Shown piece after piece: positions 17,647-25,850 of a stretch of DNA of 64,000 nucleotides. The stretch is from Mesorhizobium sp. 65-26 (GTDB taxonomy: Bacteria > Pseudomonadota > Alphaproteobacteria > Rhizobiales > Rhizobiaceae): positions 124,001 through 188,000 of the forward strand of contig MKVL01000004.1 in assembly GCA_001899205.1 (NCBI GenBank), given 5' to 3'. The notes beneath the pieces are model-generated. The model was not told the origin of the DNA. It made no database searches and worked only from the letters and a program-made list of their open reading frames with translations. A program made the position numbers and the translations under genes. Position 1 is the first letter of the stretch. Each line of letters begins with the position of its first letter.

Positions 17647-17663
17647 GATAGAAAATTTCTATC
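17647..17663. promoter_or_regulatory. 17-bp palindrome upstream of fdsG, probable LysR binding site
   Basis: GATAGAAAATTTCTATC is a perfect palindrome (8-1-8) with the ATAG-N7-CTAT form known for OxyR-like LysR regulators. It lies about 150 bases upstream of the fdsG start and just after the stop codon of a LysR gene. Most likely the operator through which that regulator responds to formate; binding is inferred. Confidence 0.6.
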
Positions 17664-17690
17664 AAACTTCGCCGACCTGCATTGTCTAGC

Positions 17691-18590
17691 CTAGCGGTGG
17701 AAACGGATATCGTCTGCCAGCGCCATCGCCTCGTCCAGTAGCGCCTGCACCAGCGGGGTGTGCGGCTCGCGCGGAGCCGCGACAAGCCCGACCGTGTGGC
17801 TGGCGTCGGGCTCGACGATCGGGATGGCCCGGATCGGCTCGGAAAAACCGAATGTTTCCGCGAGGTTGAGCGGCATGATCGACGACCATTTGCCGGTCCG
17901 GATGTGCGAAAACAGCACGATCATCGAATTGGATTCCAGCGTCGGGCGCACCTGCACGCCGGCCTCGGCGAGATGCTGGTCGATAATGCGGCGGTTCTGC
18001 ATGTCCGGTGTCAGCAGGCAGAGCGGCAACTGGCTCAATTCCGACCACGTCACTTTGTCGCGGTCGAAATAGGGATTCCCGACCGCCGTGATCAGCTGGT
18101 AGCGCTCGTCATAGAGCGGCACGCTGGTCACCCGGCCGAGCGGCTCGTTGTCGAGATAGGTGATGCCGGCATCGACGTCGAAATTGCCAAGCAGCGTCAG
18201 CACCTCGATCGAGGTGCGCGACAGCACCGAGAAGGTGACGCCGGGGTGTTTTTCACGAAACGGCGTCGTCAGCCGCGCCACCATGGCGAGCGCGGTGGGG
18301 ATCGCGGCAATGCGTATGCGCCCGGACAGGCCAAGGCGCGCCGCGCGCATTTCCTCGCGCATCGTCCTGGAATCGCCGACGATGCGGCGTGCCCACACCA
18401 GCACCTGCTTGCCTTCGGGCGTCAGGCCCTGGAAGCGCGAGCCGCGCAACACCAGCATGACGCCGAGCTGTGCCTCGAGCTGCTTGATGCCGGCCGAGAG
18501 CGTCGGCTGGGTGACACCGCACACGTCCGCGGCGCGGCCGAAATGCTCCTCCTTGGCGAGCGCGATGAAGAATTCCAGCTTGTCGATCAT
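17691..18590 (-). CDS. LysR-family regulator of the formate dehydrogenase operon
   Basis: 299 residues. The N-terminal helix-turn-helix is MIDKLEFFIALAKEEHFGRA followed by VCGVTQPTLSAGIKQLE; the effector domain spans about 90-290. I chose the ATG at 18590, where LysR homology begins, although the frame is open far upstream. LysR regulators adjacent to fds operons (for example FdsR in Cupriavidus) sense formate; here the gene lies on the same strand immediately upstream of fdsG. The 168-base gap on its other side also separates it from a divergent GGDEF gene. The role as formate regulator is inferred from position. Confidence 0.9.
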   Translation of the reverse strand: MIDKLEFFIALAKEEHFGRAADVCGVTQPTLSAGIKQLEAQLGVMLVLRGSRFQGLTPEGKQVLVWARRIVGDSRTMREEMRAARLGLSGRIRIAAIPTALAMVARLTTPFREKHPGVTFSVLSRTSIEVLTLLGNFDVDAGITYLDNEPLGRVTSVPLYDERYQLITAVGNPYFDRDKVTWSELSQLPLCLLTPDMQNRRIIDQHLAEAGVQVRPTLESNSMIVLFSHIRTGKWSSIMPLNLAETFGFSEPIRAIPIVEPDASHTVGLVAAPREPHTPLVQALLDEAMALADDIRFHR

Positions 18591-18758
18591 GTCCGGCTGC
18601 GCTCCGGGTGGTCGCGCGGCGCCGCGCCGTCGCCATTTTTCCGCGTATCGTGGAGAAGGTTGACGATGCTGGCAAGAAGGCAATAACCAATTGATAACAT
18701 TTGGCTTGCCATCGGGTCGCGCAGGCGCTGGACTGGGCCTCCAAGGATAGGAATCAGA

Positions 18759-20009
18759 ATGCTGGACAAGCATCCTCCGGAAACGCCGACGACGGCCGCT
18801 TCCGACATGCACGAAGCCATGCGTCTGGGTGCCCTCGAGCGGTATGATGTGCTCGACGCGTCGCGCGAAGCGCCTTTCGATCGCATCGCCGGCCTGATCA
18901 GGATGGTCCTCGATGTCCCCATCGCCATCGTCTCGGTCATCGACGGGCATCGGCAGCTCTACAAGGGATGCGACGGCCTGGCGACTGACGAAGCCGCGCG
19001 CAAGGACACGTTCTGCCGCCATACCATTCTCCAGGAAACGCCGCTGATCGTTCGCGACGCCACGAAGGATCCGCGCTTCGCCAACAATCCATATGTGCTC
19101 GACGACCCGCATTTCCGCTTCTATGTCGGCGTGCCCTTGCGCACGAGCGACGGGCACAACATCGGCAGCGTCTGCACGGTCGGCTACGAGCCGAGGGAGT
19201 TCAGCGAGCGCGAGGCCGTCATCCTGCGGGAATTCGCCAAACTGGCGATGGACGAACTGGAGCTGCGCCGGCACGCATCCCGCGATGCGCTGACCGGCAT
19301 CCTGTCGCGCCGGGCCTTCGTGGAGCAGGGCAGCAGGGTTTTCAGCCTCTCGCGCCGCCAGCATGTCGATCTCTCCTGCATCATGTTCGACATCGATCAC
19401 TTCAAGGCGGTCAACGACACGTTTGGTCACGCGGCCGGCGACATGGTGCTGAGCAGCGTCGCCGGCCAATGCGCGGAACTGTTGCGCGACACGGACATAC
19501 TGGGCCGCCTTGGCGGCGAGGAATTCGCCGTGCTTCTGCCCTCCGGCCGCAATGGCGCGGCCGAGGTGGCCGAGCGCCTGCGCGCCTCGATCGAGGCGAC
19601 GGACCTGGTCATCGGATCAGCCGGACTGAAGGTCACCGCGAGCCTCGGCGTCGCCTCCCTCGATTCCTCGGTGCTGACCCTGCAGGAGCTTATCGAGCGC
19701 GCCGACCTCGCCATGTATGCCTCCAAGCATGCCGGCCGGAACAGGATCACGATCTGGAATTCCGCCGATGGCGGTCCGGCTCGATCGCGGCGCAGGGTGC
19801 TCAAGGCCGGGCAGATCGTCTTCAACGACCGCATGTCGACCATTGACTGCACCGTTCGCAGCCTGGGCGAGGACGGTGCGACCATCGACGTCTCGAGCGC
19901 CGCGGGCATTCCCGAGCGCTTTGTGCTGGTCATCAGGGCCGACGGGTTCGAGGCCAGGTGCCAGATCGTGTCCCAGGCGGAGAAGCGCCTGGAACTGCGC
20001 TTCGCCTAG
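18759..20009 (+). CDS. GAF-GGDEF-PilZ protein, probable diguanylate cyclase
   Basis: 416 residues. A GAF sensor domain (about 25-165) includes RKDTFCRHTI and FYVGVPLRTSDGHNIG. A GGDEF domain (about 172-335) has an intact GGEEF active site at 252-256, metal-binding DIDHFKAVND near 211 and the inhibitory RxxD I-site RDTD at 243-246. The last ~70 residues (RRRVLKAGQIVFND, then CTVRSLGEDGATIDVSS) look like a PilZ domain. It should make cyclic di-GMP from GTP and may bind the product at both I-site and PilZ domain. It is divergent from the fds regulator, and no partner phosphodiesterase is near. The input ligand is unknown. Confidence 0.9.
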   Translation: MLDKHPPETPTTAASDMHEAMRLGALERYDVLDASREAPFDRIAGLIRMVLDVPIAIVSVIDGHRQLYKGCDGLATDEAARKDTFCRHTILQETPLIVRDATKDPRFANNPYVLDDPHFRFYVGVPLRTSDGHNIGSVCTVGYEPREFSEREAVILREFAKLAMDELELRRHASRDALTGILSRRAFVEQGSRVFSLSRRQHVDLSCIMFDIDHFKAVNDTFGHAAGDMVLSSVAGQCAELLRDTDILGRLGGEEFAVLLPSGRNGAAEVAERLRASIEATDLVIGSAGLKVTASLGVASLDSSVLTLQELIERADLAMYASKHAGRNRITIWNSADGGPARSRRRVLKAGQIVFNDRMSTIDCTVRSLGEDGATIDVSSAAGIPERFVLVIRADGFEARCQIVSQAEKRLELRFA

Positions 20010-20157
20010 ACGGTGCGCGTCTCTGCTTGAAGCCGACGGCGCCTGCCGCCGGCAAAGCGTCGGCAAATCCACATCTTTGAGCCGGCTTAGCTGTTTTCCC
20101 CGGCCGCGCATGGCGTTATGTGGGGGGCTTGGACGCGGCCAGAAGAGGAGGACGATT

Positions 20158-20799
20158 ATGCTGGGCTGGTTCCGCAAGCTCTTGCCACGCGAAGATCGGT
20201 TCTTCGACCTGTTCGAACAGCATTCGCGTACGGTTGTCGGTGGCGCCGAGGCGTTGCAGCAGCTTCTCGGCGGCAAGGATGTCGACCGCTGGTGCCAGAA
20301 TATCGTCGATCTCGAAAACGAGGCGGACGCGATCACCGCGCAGGTTCTCCTGGCGGTCCGGCGCTCCTTCATCACGCCCTTCGATCGCGGCGACATCAAG
20401 GACCTGATCCAGTCGATGGATGACGCCATCGACATGATGCACAAGACCGTCAAGACCGTGAAGCTGTTCGAGAAGCGGCAGTTCGACCCCTTGATGCAGG
20501 AAATGGGCGGCGTCATCGTCGAGGCCGCGCGGCTGGTCGCCGAGGCGATCCCGCTGCTCGGCAAGGTGGGCGCCAACACGGCGCGCCTCACCGCGATCGC
20601 CGAAGAGGTAATGCGCGTCGAGGGACGCGCCGACGACCTCCACGAGCAGGGGCTGAAGGATCTCTTCAGGAAGCACGGCAGCAGCGATCCCATGGCCTAT
20701 CTGATCGGCAGCGAGATCTACGGCCAGTTGGAGAAGGTGGTGGACCGCTTCGAGGACGTCGCCAACGAGATCAGCGGCATCGTCATCGAGAACGTGTGA
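20158..20799 (+). CDS. DUF47 (PhoU-like) phosphate transport accessory protein
   Basis: 213 residues, all-helical PhoU-like DUF47 family: FRKLLPREDRFFDLFEQHS, then DLENEADAIT and RSFITPFDRGDIKDLIQSMD, which are the family's metal-binding regions. AGAGGAGG lies seven bases before the ATG at 20158. It is followed six bases later by the Pit transporter, a very common pairing; such proteins are thought to modulate Pit activity. Cytoplasmic. Confidence 0.93.
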   Translation: MLGWFRKLLPREDRFFDLFEQHSRTVVGGAEALQQLLGGKDVDRWCQNIVDLENEADAITAQVLLAVRRSFITPFDRGDIKDLIQSMDDAIDMMHKTVKTVKLFEKRQFDPLMQEMGGVIVEAARLVAEAIPLLGKVGANTARLTAIAEEVMRVEGRADDLHEQGLKDLFRKHGSSDPMAYLIGSEIYGQLEKVVDRFEDVANEISGIVIENV

Positions 20800-20805
20800 T
20801 CTGCG

Positions 20806-21810
20806 ATGGATGCGACGATCGCCTTGCCCTTGCTGGTCGGCCTTGTTGCCGTGGCCTTGTTCTTCGATTTTCTAAACGGCCTGCATGATGCCGCCAACTC
20901 GATCGCCACCATCGTGTCGACCCGCGTGCTTCGGCCGCAATATGCCGTCCTGTGGGCGGCCTTCTTCAATTTCATTGCCTTTCTGTTCTTCGGCCTTCAT
21001 GTCGCCGAAACGGTCGGCAAGGGCATCGTCGATGCGAGCATCGTCACGCCGGCGGTGATCTTCGCCGCCCTCGTCGGCGCCATTGTCTGGAACATTGTCA
21101 CCTGGATCGCCGGCATCCCCTCCAGCAGCTCGCATGCGCTGATCGGCGGTCTGGTCGGCGCCGGCGTCGCCAAGGCCGGTACGGGCGCCATCGTCTGGGC
21201 CGGCCTCGGCAAGACGGTCGCGGCCATCGTCCTGTCGCCGGCCACGGGTTTCGTCCTGGCCCTGGTGCTTGTGCTTGCCGTATCTTGGCTTTTCGTGCGC
21301 CAGACGCCATTCGCCGTCGACAACACCTTCCGCGTCCTGCAGTTCTTCTCCGCCTCGCTCTATTCGCTGGGGCACGGCGGCAACGACGCGCAGAAGACCA
21401 TGGGCATCATCGCCGTGCTTCTCTATTCGCAGGGCAAGCTCGGGACGGATTTCTATGTTCCCCTCTGGGTGGTTCTAACCTGCCAGTCGGCGCTGGCGCT
21501 GGGTACGCTCTTTGGTGGCTGGCGCATCGTCCACACAATGGGCTCCAAGATCACCCGGCTGAACCCGATGCAGGGTTTCTGCGCCGAGACCGGTGGCGCC
21601 ATCACCCTGTTCGCGGCCACCTGGCTCGGCGTTCCCGTCTCGACCACGCACACCATCACCGGTGCCATCGTCGGTGTCGGCGCGGCCCGCCGGGTCTCCG
21701 CCGTGCGCTGGGGCATCGCCGGCAACATCGTCATCGCCTGGGTCGTCACCTTGCCGGCGACGGCGGCGATTTCCGCGCTCACCTATCTGGTCCTTGGCCT
21801 GGCCGGCTGA
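20806..21810 (+). CDS. pit: Low-affinity inorganic phosphate transporter, PiT family
   Basis: 334 residues with about ten membrane helices. The two duplicated PiT signatures are visible: FDFLNGLHDAANSIATIVST near 20-39 and SLGHGGNDAQKTMGI in the second half. SSSSHALIGGLVGAG and VSTTHTITGAIVGVGAARR are the paired conserved loops. It imports phosphate (as metal-phosphate) driven by the proton gradient. Spaced six bases after the DUF47 gene, so one operon. Confidence 0.95.
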   Translation: MDATIALPLLVGLVAVALFFDFLNGLHDAANSIATIVSTRVLRPQYAVLWAAFFNFIAFLFFGLHVAETVGKGIVDASIVTPAVIFAALVGAIVWNIVTWIAGIPSSSSHALIGGLVGAGVAKAGTGAIVWAGLGKTVAAIVLSPATGFVLALVLVLAVSWLFVRQTPFAVDNTFRVLQFFSASLYSLGHGGNDAQKTMGIIAVLLYSQGKLGTDFYVPLWVVLTCQSALALGTLFGGWRIVHTMGSKITRLNPMQGFCAETGGAITLFAATWLGVPVSTTHTITGAIVGVGAARRVSAVRWGIAGNIVIAWVVTLPATAAISALTYLVLGLAG

Positions 21811-21872
21811 TGTCGCTGTCTGGCGCTTGGAGCCGTGCTTGATCTGCACTATGTGAGCTGCAGCCGAACGCC

Positions 21873-21986
21873 AGAGCCGGATGATTTCAGGTCTGTTCGA
21901 CCTGAAATCTGAATCCGCCTCTAAATCAAAGAGATAGAGCATGATGTCGCCCGAAAACCGCTTCGCACTTTTCGGCATCATGCTCT
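21873..21986. repeat. 114-bp rhizobial intergenic mosaic repeat, copy 1
   Basis: The block from AGAGCCGGATGATTTCAGG to the arm CATCATGCTC recurs almost identically at 30997-31110. It contains CAGGTC/GACCTG and a long hairpin with arms GAGCATGATG/CATCATGCTC and inner CCGAAAA/TTTTCGG. It looks like the RIME type of palindromic element found between genes in rhizobia. It fills the gap between pit and mrp and ends 13 bases before the mrp start. Confidence 0.85.
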
Positions 21987-21999
21987 AGGGAAGAAGAAC

Positions 22000-23169
22000 A
22001 TGTCCGTCACCAAGGAAACCGTCATCGACCGTCTCAAGACGGTCAACGGACCGGATTTCACCGGCAACATCGTCGACCTCGGCATGGTCTCGGAGATTTT
22101 CATCGCCGACGGCAAGGTGTTCTTCTCGATCACGGTTCCGGCGGCGCGCGCGCAGGAAATGGAACCGCTGCGCGCCGCCGCCGAACGCGTGGTGAAGGCC
22201 ATACCCGGCGTCACCGGCGCCGTCGTGGCGCTGACGGCCGAGCGCAAGGGCGGTGGCATGGAGGCGCCGGTTCCGCAACGCCCGGCTCCGCGTCCCGCGC
22301 CAGTGGCCCCGCCGCCGCGCCCGGCCCCGCAGGCGCCAGCCTCGCACAGCCAGGGCAAGCGCGGCGTGCCGGGCATCGAGGCGATCATCGCGGTCGCCTC
22401 CGGCAAGGGCGGCGTCGGCAAGTCGACCACCGCCGTCAATCTGGCGCTTGGCCTTGCCGCCAATGGCCTGAAGGTCGGTGTGCTCGATGCGGACATCTAC
22501 GGCCCATCCATGCCGAGGCTGCTCAACATCCATGGCCGGCCCCAGACGGTGGACGGCAAGGTGCTGAAGCCGATGCAGAATTACGGCCTCAAGGTGATGT
22601 CGATGGGTTTCCTCGTCGACGAGGAGACGCCGATGATATGGCGCGGCCCGATGGTGATGTCGGCGCTGACGCAGATGCTGCGCGAGGTGGAGTGGGGGCC
22701 GCTCGACGTGCTCGTCGTCGACATGCCGCCCGGTACCGGCGATGCCCAGCTCACCATGGCCCAGCAGGTGCCGCTGGCCGGCGCCGTCATCGTCTCGACG
22801 CCCCAGGATCTCGCCTTGATCGACGCGCGCAAGGGCCTCAACATGTTCAGGAAGGTCGACGTGCCGCTTCTCGGCATCGTCGAGAATATGAGCTATTTCC
22901 TCGCGCCCGACACCGGCAAGCGCTACGACATTTTCGGCCATGGCGGCGCCCGCCGCGAGGCCGAGCGGCTGGGCGTCACTTTCCTCGGCGAGGTGCCGCT
23001 CGAAATGGGCATCCGCGAGAGCTCGGACGCCGGCACGCCCGTCGTCGTTTCGAAGCCCGATGGCGCCGAGGCCCGGATTTATCGCGATATCGCGACCCGG
23101 GTATGGGAACGGGTCAACGAGGAGCGTGGCGCTGCCGAGGCAGCGGTACCAAGCATCGTGTTCGAGTAG
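22000..23169 (+). CDS. mrp: Mrp/ApbC-type P-loop iron-sulfur carrier ATPase
   Basis: 389 residues. Residues 1-80 are a MIP18/DUF59 domain, 86-117 a proline- and alanine-rich linker, then the NTPase domain with deviant Walker A GKGGVGKST at 135-143, DADIYGPSMP and VVDMPPGTGDAQL. Mrp/ApbC/NBP35 proteins carry 4Fe-4S clusters to target enzymes. The family's usual CPxC ligand pair after ENMSYF is absent here (ENMSYFLAPDTGKRYD), a variant I recall in other alphaproteobacteria. A GGGAAGAAG sequence precedes the ATG. It stands alone between a repeat and coxG on the other strand. Confidence 0.92.
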   Translation: MSVTKETVIDRLKTVNGPDFTGNIVDLGMVSEIFIADGKVFFSITVPAARAQEMEPLRAAAERVVKAIPGVTGAVVALTAERKGGGMEAPVPQRPAPRPAPVAPPPRPAPQAPASHSQGKRGVPGIEAIIAVASGKGGVGKSTTAVNLALGLAANGLKVGVLDADIYGPSMPRLLNIHGRPQTVDGKVLKPMQNYGLKVMSMGFLVDEETPMIWRGPMVMSALTQMLREVEWGPLDVLVVDMPPGTGDAQLTMAQQVPLAGAVIVSTPQDLALIDARKGLNMFRKVDVPLLGIVENMSYFLAPDTGKRYDIFGHGGARREAERLGVTFLGEVPLEMGIRESSDAGTPVVVSKPDGAEARIYRDIATRVWERVNEERGAAEAAVPSIVFE

Positions 23170-23190
23170 TCTCTGCCAAGGAGGGAACGT

Positions 23191-23640
23191 TCAGCCGTTC
23201 CCCACCTTGTCGCCGAAGGTCGAGAAGAACTGCCCGGCCAGTTTCTTCGAGGTCGATTCGATCAAGCGGCTGCCGAGCTGCGCGATCTTGCCGCCCACGT
23301 CGGCCTTGGCGGCGTATTTCAGGATCGTATCGGCGCCATCCTCGGTCAGCGTCACGTCGGCCCCGCCTTTGGCGAAGCCGGCGATGCCGCCCTTGCCTTC
23401 GCCCTGGATGGTGTAGGAGTGCGGCGGGTTGAGGTTCTTCAGCGTCACCTCGCCGTTGAAGGTCGCCTTGATAGGCCCGATCTTCAGCACCACCGTGGCC
23501 GCCATCTCGGTCGGCGACTTCATGTCCAGGTTCTGGCAGCCGGGGATCGCCTCCTTCAGCACTTCCGGATCGTTGAGCGCTGCCCAGACCTTGTCGATGG
23601 GAGCGGCGATCCGTTCCTCGCCTTCGATCACCAGAGCCAT
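23191..23640 (-). CDS. coxG: CoxG/SRPBCC-family protein
   Basis: 149 residues of the carbon monoxide dehydrogenase subunit G family, with an SRPBCC lipid-binding-like fold: GEERIAAPIDKVWAALNDPE, then IPGCQNLDM and GIAGFAKGGADVTL. In carboxydotrophs CoxG helps anchor or mature the Mo-CO dehydrogenase, but homologues occur widely without it. No coxSML genes are in this window, so this is probably a solo member whose role is unknown. GGGAGG precedes the ATG at 23640. It converges with mrp, the stops being 21 bases apart. Confidence 0.87.
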   Translation of the reverse strand: MALVIEGEERIAAPIDKVWAALNDPEVLKEAIPGCQNLDMKSPTEMAATVVLKIGPIKATFNGEVTLKNLNPPHSYTIQGEGKGGIAGFAKGGADVTLTEDGADTILKYAAKADVGGKIAQLGSRLIESTSKKLAGQFFSTFGDKVGNG

Positions 23641-23656
23641 GAAAAACCTCCCTTGG

Positions 23657-23757
23657 GCATGATTCCGAAAATCGGATTCGATTTTCCGGCAGGATCATGC
23701 GTAGAAACCAATTGCCGCCGCGTCATCTACGCGCCCTGACGGACGCGCGGCGTTGCG
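23657..23757. repeat. Composite intergenic palindromic repeat
   Basis: GCATGATT to GGATCATGCG (23657-23701) encloses GAAAATCG/CGATTTTC at 23667-23674 and 23679-23686. The same module, with changes, is at 31112-31160. The following GGACGCGCGGCG is also shared with the copy near 31200. Together they form a mosaic repeat in the gap between coxG and the divergent dehydratase. Confidence 0.7.
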
Positions 23758-23863
23758 GATAGAGCTCGATGGCCTAGCGCAGGTGGGTGCGCCTGTCTAT
23801 CGCACCAAAGTCCGGGTGCGGAACGCGCGTGCCTCTTGCCTGTCTCTGCGCGTTGTCATATCG

Positions 23864-23878
23864 ATTTGTCATACAAAT
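23864..23878. promoter_or_regulatory. GntR/FadR-type operator candidate
   Basis: ATTTGTCATACAAAT is a perfect 6-3-6 palindrome whose core TTGTCATACAA fits the FadR-subfamily GntR operator form TNGTNNNACNA. The half TTGTCATA is repeated 13 bases upstream (23853-23860). The site lies two bases before the ribosome-binding GGAG of the dehydratase gene, a position suited to repression. No FadR-type gene is in the window. Confidence 0.6.
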
Positions 23879-23890
23879 ACGGAGACCATG

Positions 23891-25693
23891 ATGGCCGGCG
23901 CCACCACCAAGAAGAAACTTCGCTCGCAGGAGTGGTTCGACAATCCCGACAATCCGGGCATGACCGCGCTGTATCTCGAGCGCTACCTCAATTACGGCCT
24001 GACGCGGGCGGAACTGATGTCGGGCAAGCCGCTGATCGGCATCGCCCAGACCGGCTCGGACCTGTCGCCCTGCAACCGCCATCACATCGAGCTGTCGAAG
24101 CGCGTGCGCGAGGGCATCGTGTCGATGGGCGGCATCGCCTTCGAATTCCCCTGCCATCCGATCCAGGAGACCGGCAAACGCCCGACGGCTGCGATCGACC
24201 GCAACCTCGCCTATCTCAGCCTCGTCGAGGTCCTGTTCGGCTACCCGCTCGACGGCGTCGTGCTGAACATCGGTTGCGACAAGACGACGCCGGCCCTGCT
24301 GATGGCGGCCGCGACCGTCAACATTCCGGCCATCGCGCTCTCCGTCGGCCCGATGCTGAACGGCTGGCACAAGGGCAAGCGCACCGGCTCCGGCACCATC
24401 GTCTGGGAATCACGCCAGCGCCTGTCCGCCGGCGAGATCAACTACGAGGAGTTCATGGACATCGTCGCCTCCTCGGCGCCGTCCACCGGCTTCTGCAACA
24501 CGATGGGCACGGCCACGACGATGAACAGCCTGGCCGAGGCGCTGGGCATGCAACTGCCGGGCTCCGCCGCCATCCCCGCGCCTTATCGCGAGCGCGGCCA
24601 GATGGCCTATGAGACCGGCAAGCGCATCGTCAACATGGTGCACGAGGACCTCAAGCCGTCCGACATCATGACCAGGAAGGCGTTCGAGAACGCCATCGTC
24701 GTCAATTCGGCCATCGGCGGTTCCACCAACGCCCCCATCCACCTCAACGCCGTCGCCCGCCATCTCGGCGTGCCGCTCGACAATGACGACTGGCAGGGGA
24801 TCGGCCACAAGATCCCGCTCATCGTCAACCTGCAGCCGGCGGGCGAGTATCTGGGCGAGGATTACCACCATGCCGGCGGCGTGCCGGCCGTCGTCGCCGA
24901 ACTGCTGAAGGCCGGGCTTCTGCCCCATCCCGACGCCGTCACGGTCAACGGCAAGTCGATCGGCGACAATTGCCGTGGCGCCGTCAACGAGAATCCGGAC
25001 GTCATCCGCAGCGTCGACAAGCCGCTCAAGACCAATGCCGGCTTCATCAACTTCAAGGGCAATCTGTTCGATTCCGCCATCATGAAGATCAGCGGCATCT
25101 CGGACGAGTTCCGCGAGCGCTATCTCTCCAATCCGAAGGATCCTGACGCCTTCGAGGGCAACGCCATGGTCTTCGACGGGCCGGAGGACTACCACGCCCG
25201 CATCGATGATCCGGCGCAGGGCATCGACGAGCACACCATCCTGTTCATGCGCGGCGCCGGTCCGGTCGGCTATCCGGGCGCGGCGGAAGTCGTCAACATG
25301 CAGCCGCCGAACTACCTCATCAAGAAGGGCGTTCATTCGCTGGCCTGCATCGGCGACGGCCGCCAGTCCGGGACGTCCGGGTCGCCCTCCATCCTCAACG
25401 CTTCGCCCGAAGCCGCGGTGGGCGGTGGTCTGGCGCTGGTCAAGACCGGTGACCGCATCCGCATCGACCTGCGCAAGGGCACGGCCAACATGCTCATCAG
25501 CGACGAGGAACTTGCACGGCGTCGCGCGGAACTGGAGGCCAATGGCGGCTATCATTATCCGCAGCACCAGACGCCATGGCAGGAGATCCAGCGGGGCATG
25601 GTCGACCAGCTCGCGCAAGGCATGGTGCTGAAGCCCGCGGTGAAGTACCAGCACGTCGCCCAGACCAGCGGCGTGCCGCGCGACAACCACTGA
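23891..25693 (+). CDS. IlvD/Edd-family sugar-acid dehydratase (arabinonate/xylonate dehydratase-like)
   Basis: 600 residues. Iron-sulfur ligands Cys61 (DLSPCNRH), Cys129 ([10 protein letters not shown]) and Cys202 (STGFCNTMG) and the metal-site Lys131 are conserved; from memory the crystallised Rhizobium L-arabinonate dehydratase has Cys59, Cys127 and Cys200, the same spacing. The motif [12 protein letters not shown] near the C terminus carries the catalytic serine. Sugar-acid dehydratases turn aldonates into 2-keto-3-deoxy acids; the exact substrate is not determined. GGAG is six bases before the ATG at 23891; an ATG one codon earlier is also possible. No sugar pathway genes lie next to it, so it may be a solo gene under the palindrome at 23864. 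Confidence 0.88.
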   Translation: MAGATTKKKLRSQEWFDNPDNPGMTALYLERYLNYGLTRAELMSGKPLIGIAQTGSDLSPCNRHHIELSKRVREGIVSMGGIAFEFPCHPIQETGKRPTAAIDRNLAYLSLVEVLFGYPLDGVVLNIGCDKTTPALLMAAATVNIPAIALSVGPMLNGWHKGKRTGSGTIVWESRQRLSAGEINYEEFMDIVASSAPSTGFCNTMGTATTMNSLAEALGMQLPGSAAIPAPYRERGQMAYETGKRIVNMVHEDLKPSDIMTRKAFENAIVVNSAIGGSTNAPIHLNAVARHLGVPLDNDDWQGIGHKIPLIVNLQPAGEYLGEDYHHAGGVPAVVAELLKAGLLPHPDAVTVNGKSIGDNCRGAVNENPDVIRSVDKPLKTNAGFINFKGNLFDSAIMKISGISDEFRERYLSNPKDPDAFEGNAMVFDGPEDYHARIDDPAQGIDEHTILFMRGAGPVGYPGAAEVVNMQPPNYLIKKGVHSLACIGDGRQSGTSGSPSILNASPEAAVGGGLALVKTGDRIRIDLRKGTANMLISDEELARRRAELEANGGYHYPQHQTPWQEIQRGMVDQLAQGMVLKPAVKYQHVAQTSGVPRDNH

Positions 25694-25850
25694 TACTTGC
25701 GGGAAGGCGCTCTGCGTCTTCCCGAAAGATCGGGCCGAACGAGGACACAGGGCAGGCGCGGCGCTATTTTTGCGGCTCCCTGGTGCTTGCCGGATCTCGC
25801 GATCTGTCGTCAACATCGATGCCTGCCTGTGAATCGGAAGGCTGGCATCG

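Noticed and set aside
17691-19469. N-terminal extension of the LysR gene to 592 residues
   Set aside because: The extra part runs opposite the GGDEF gene and LysR homology starts exactly at the ATG at 18590.
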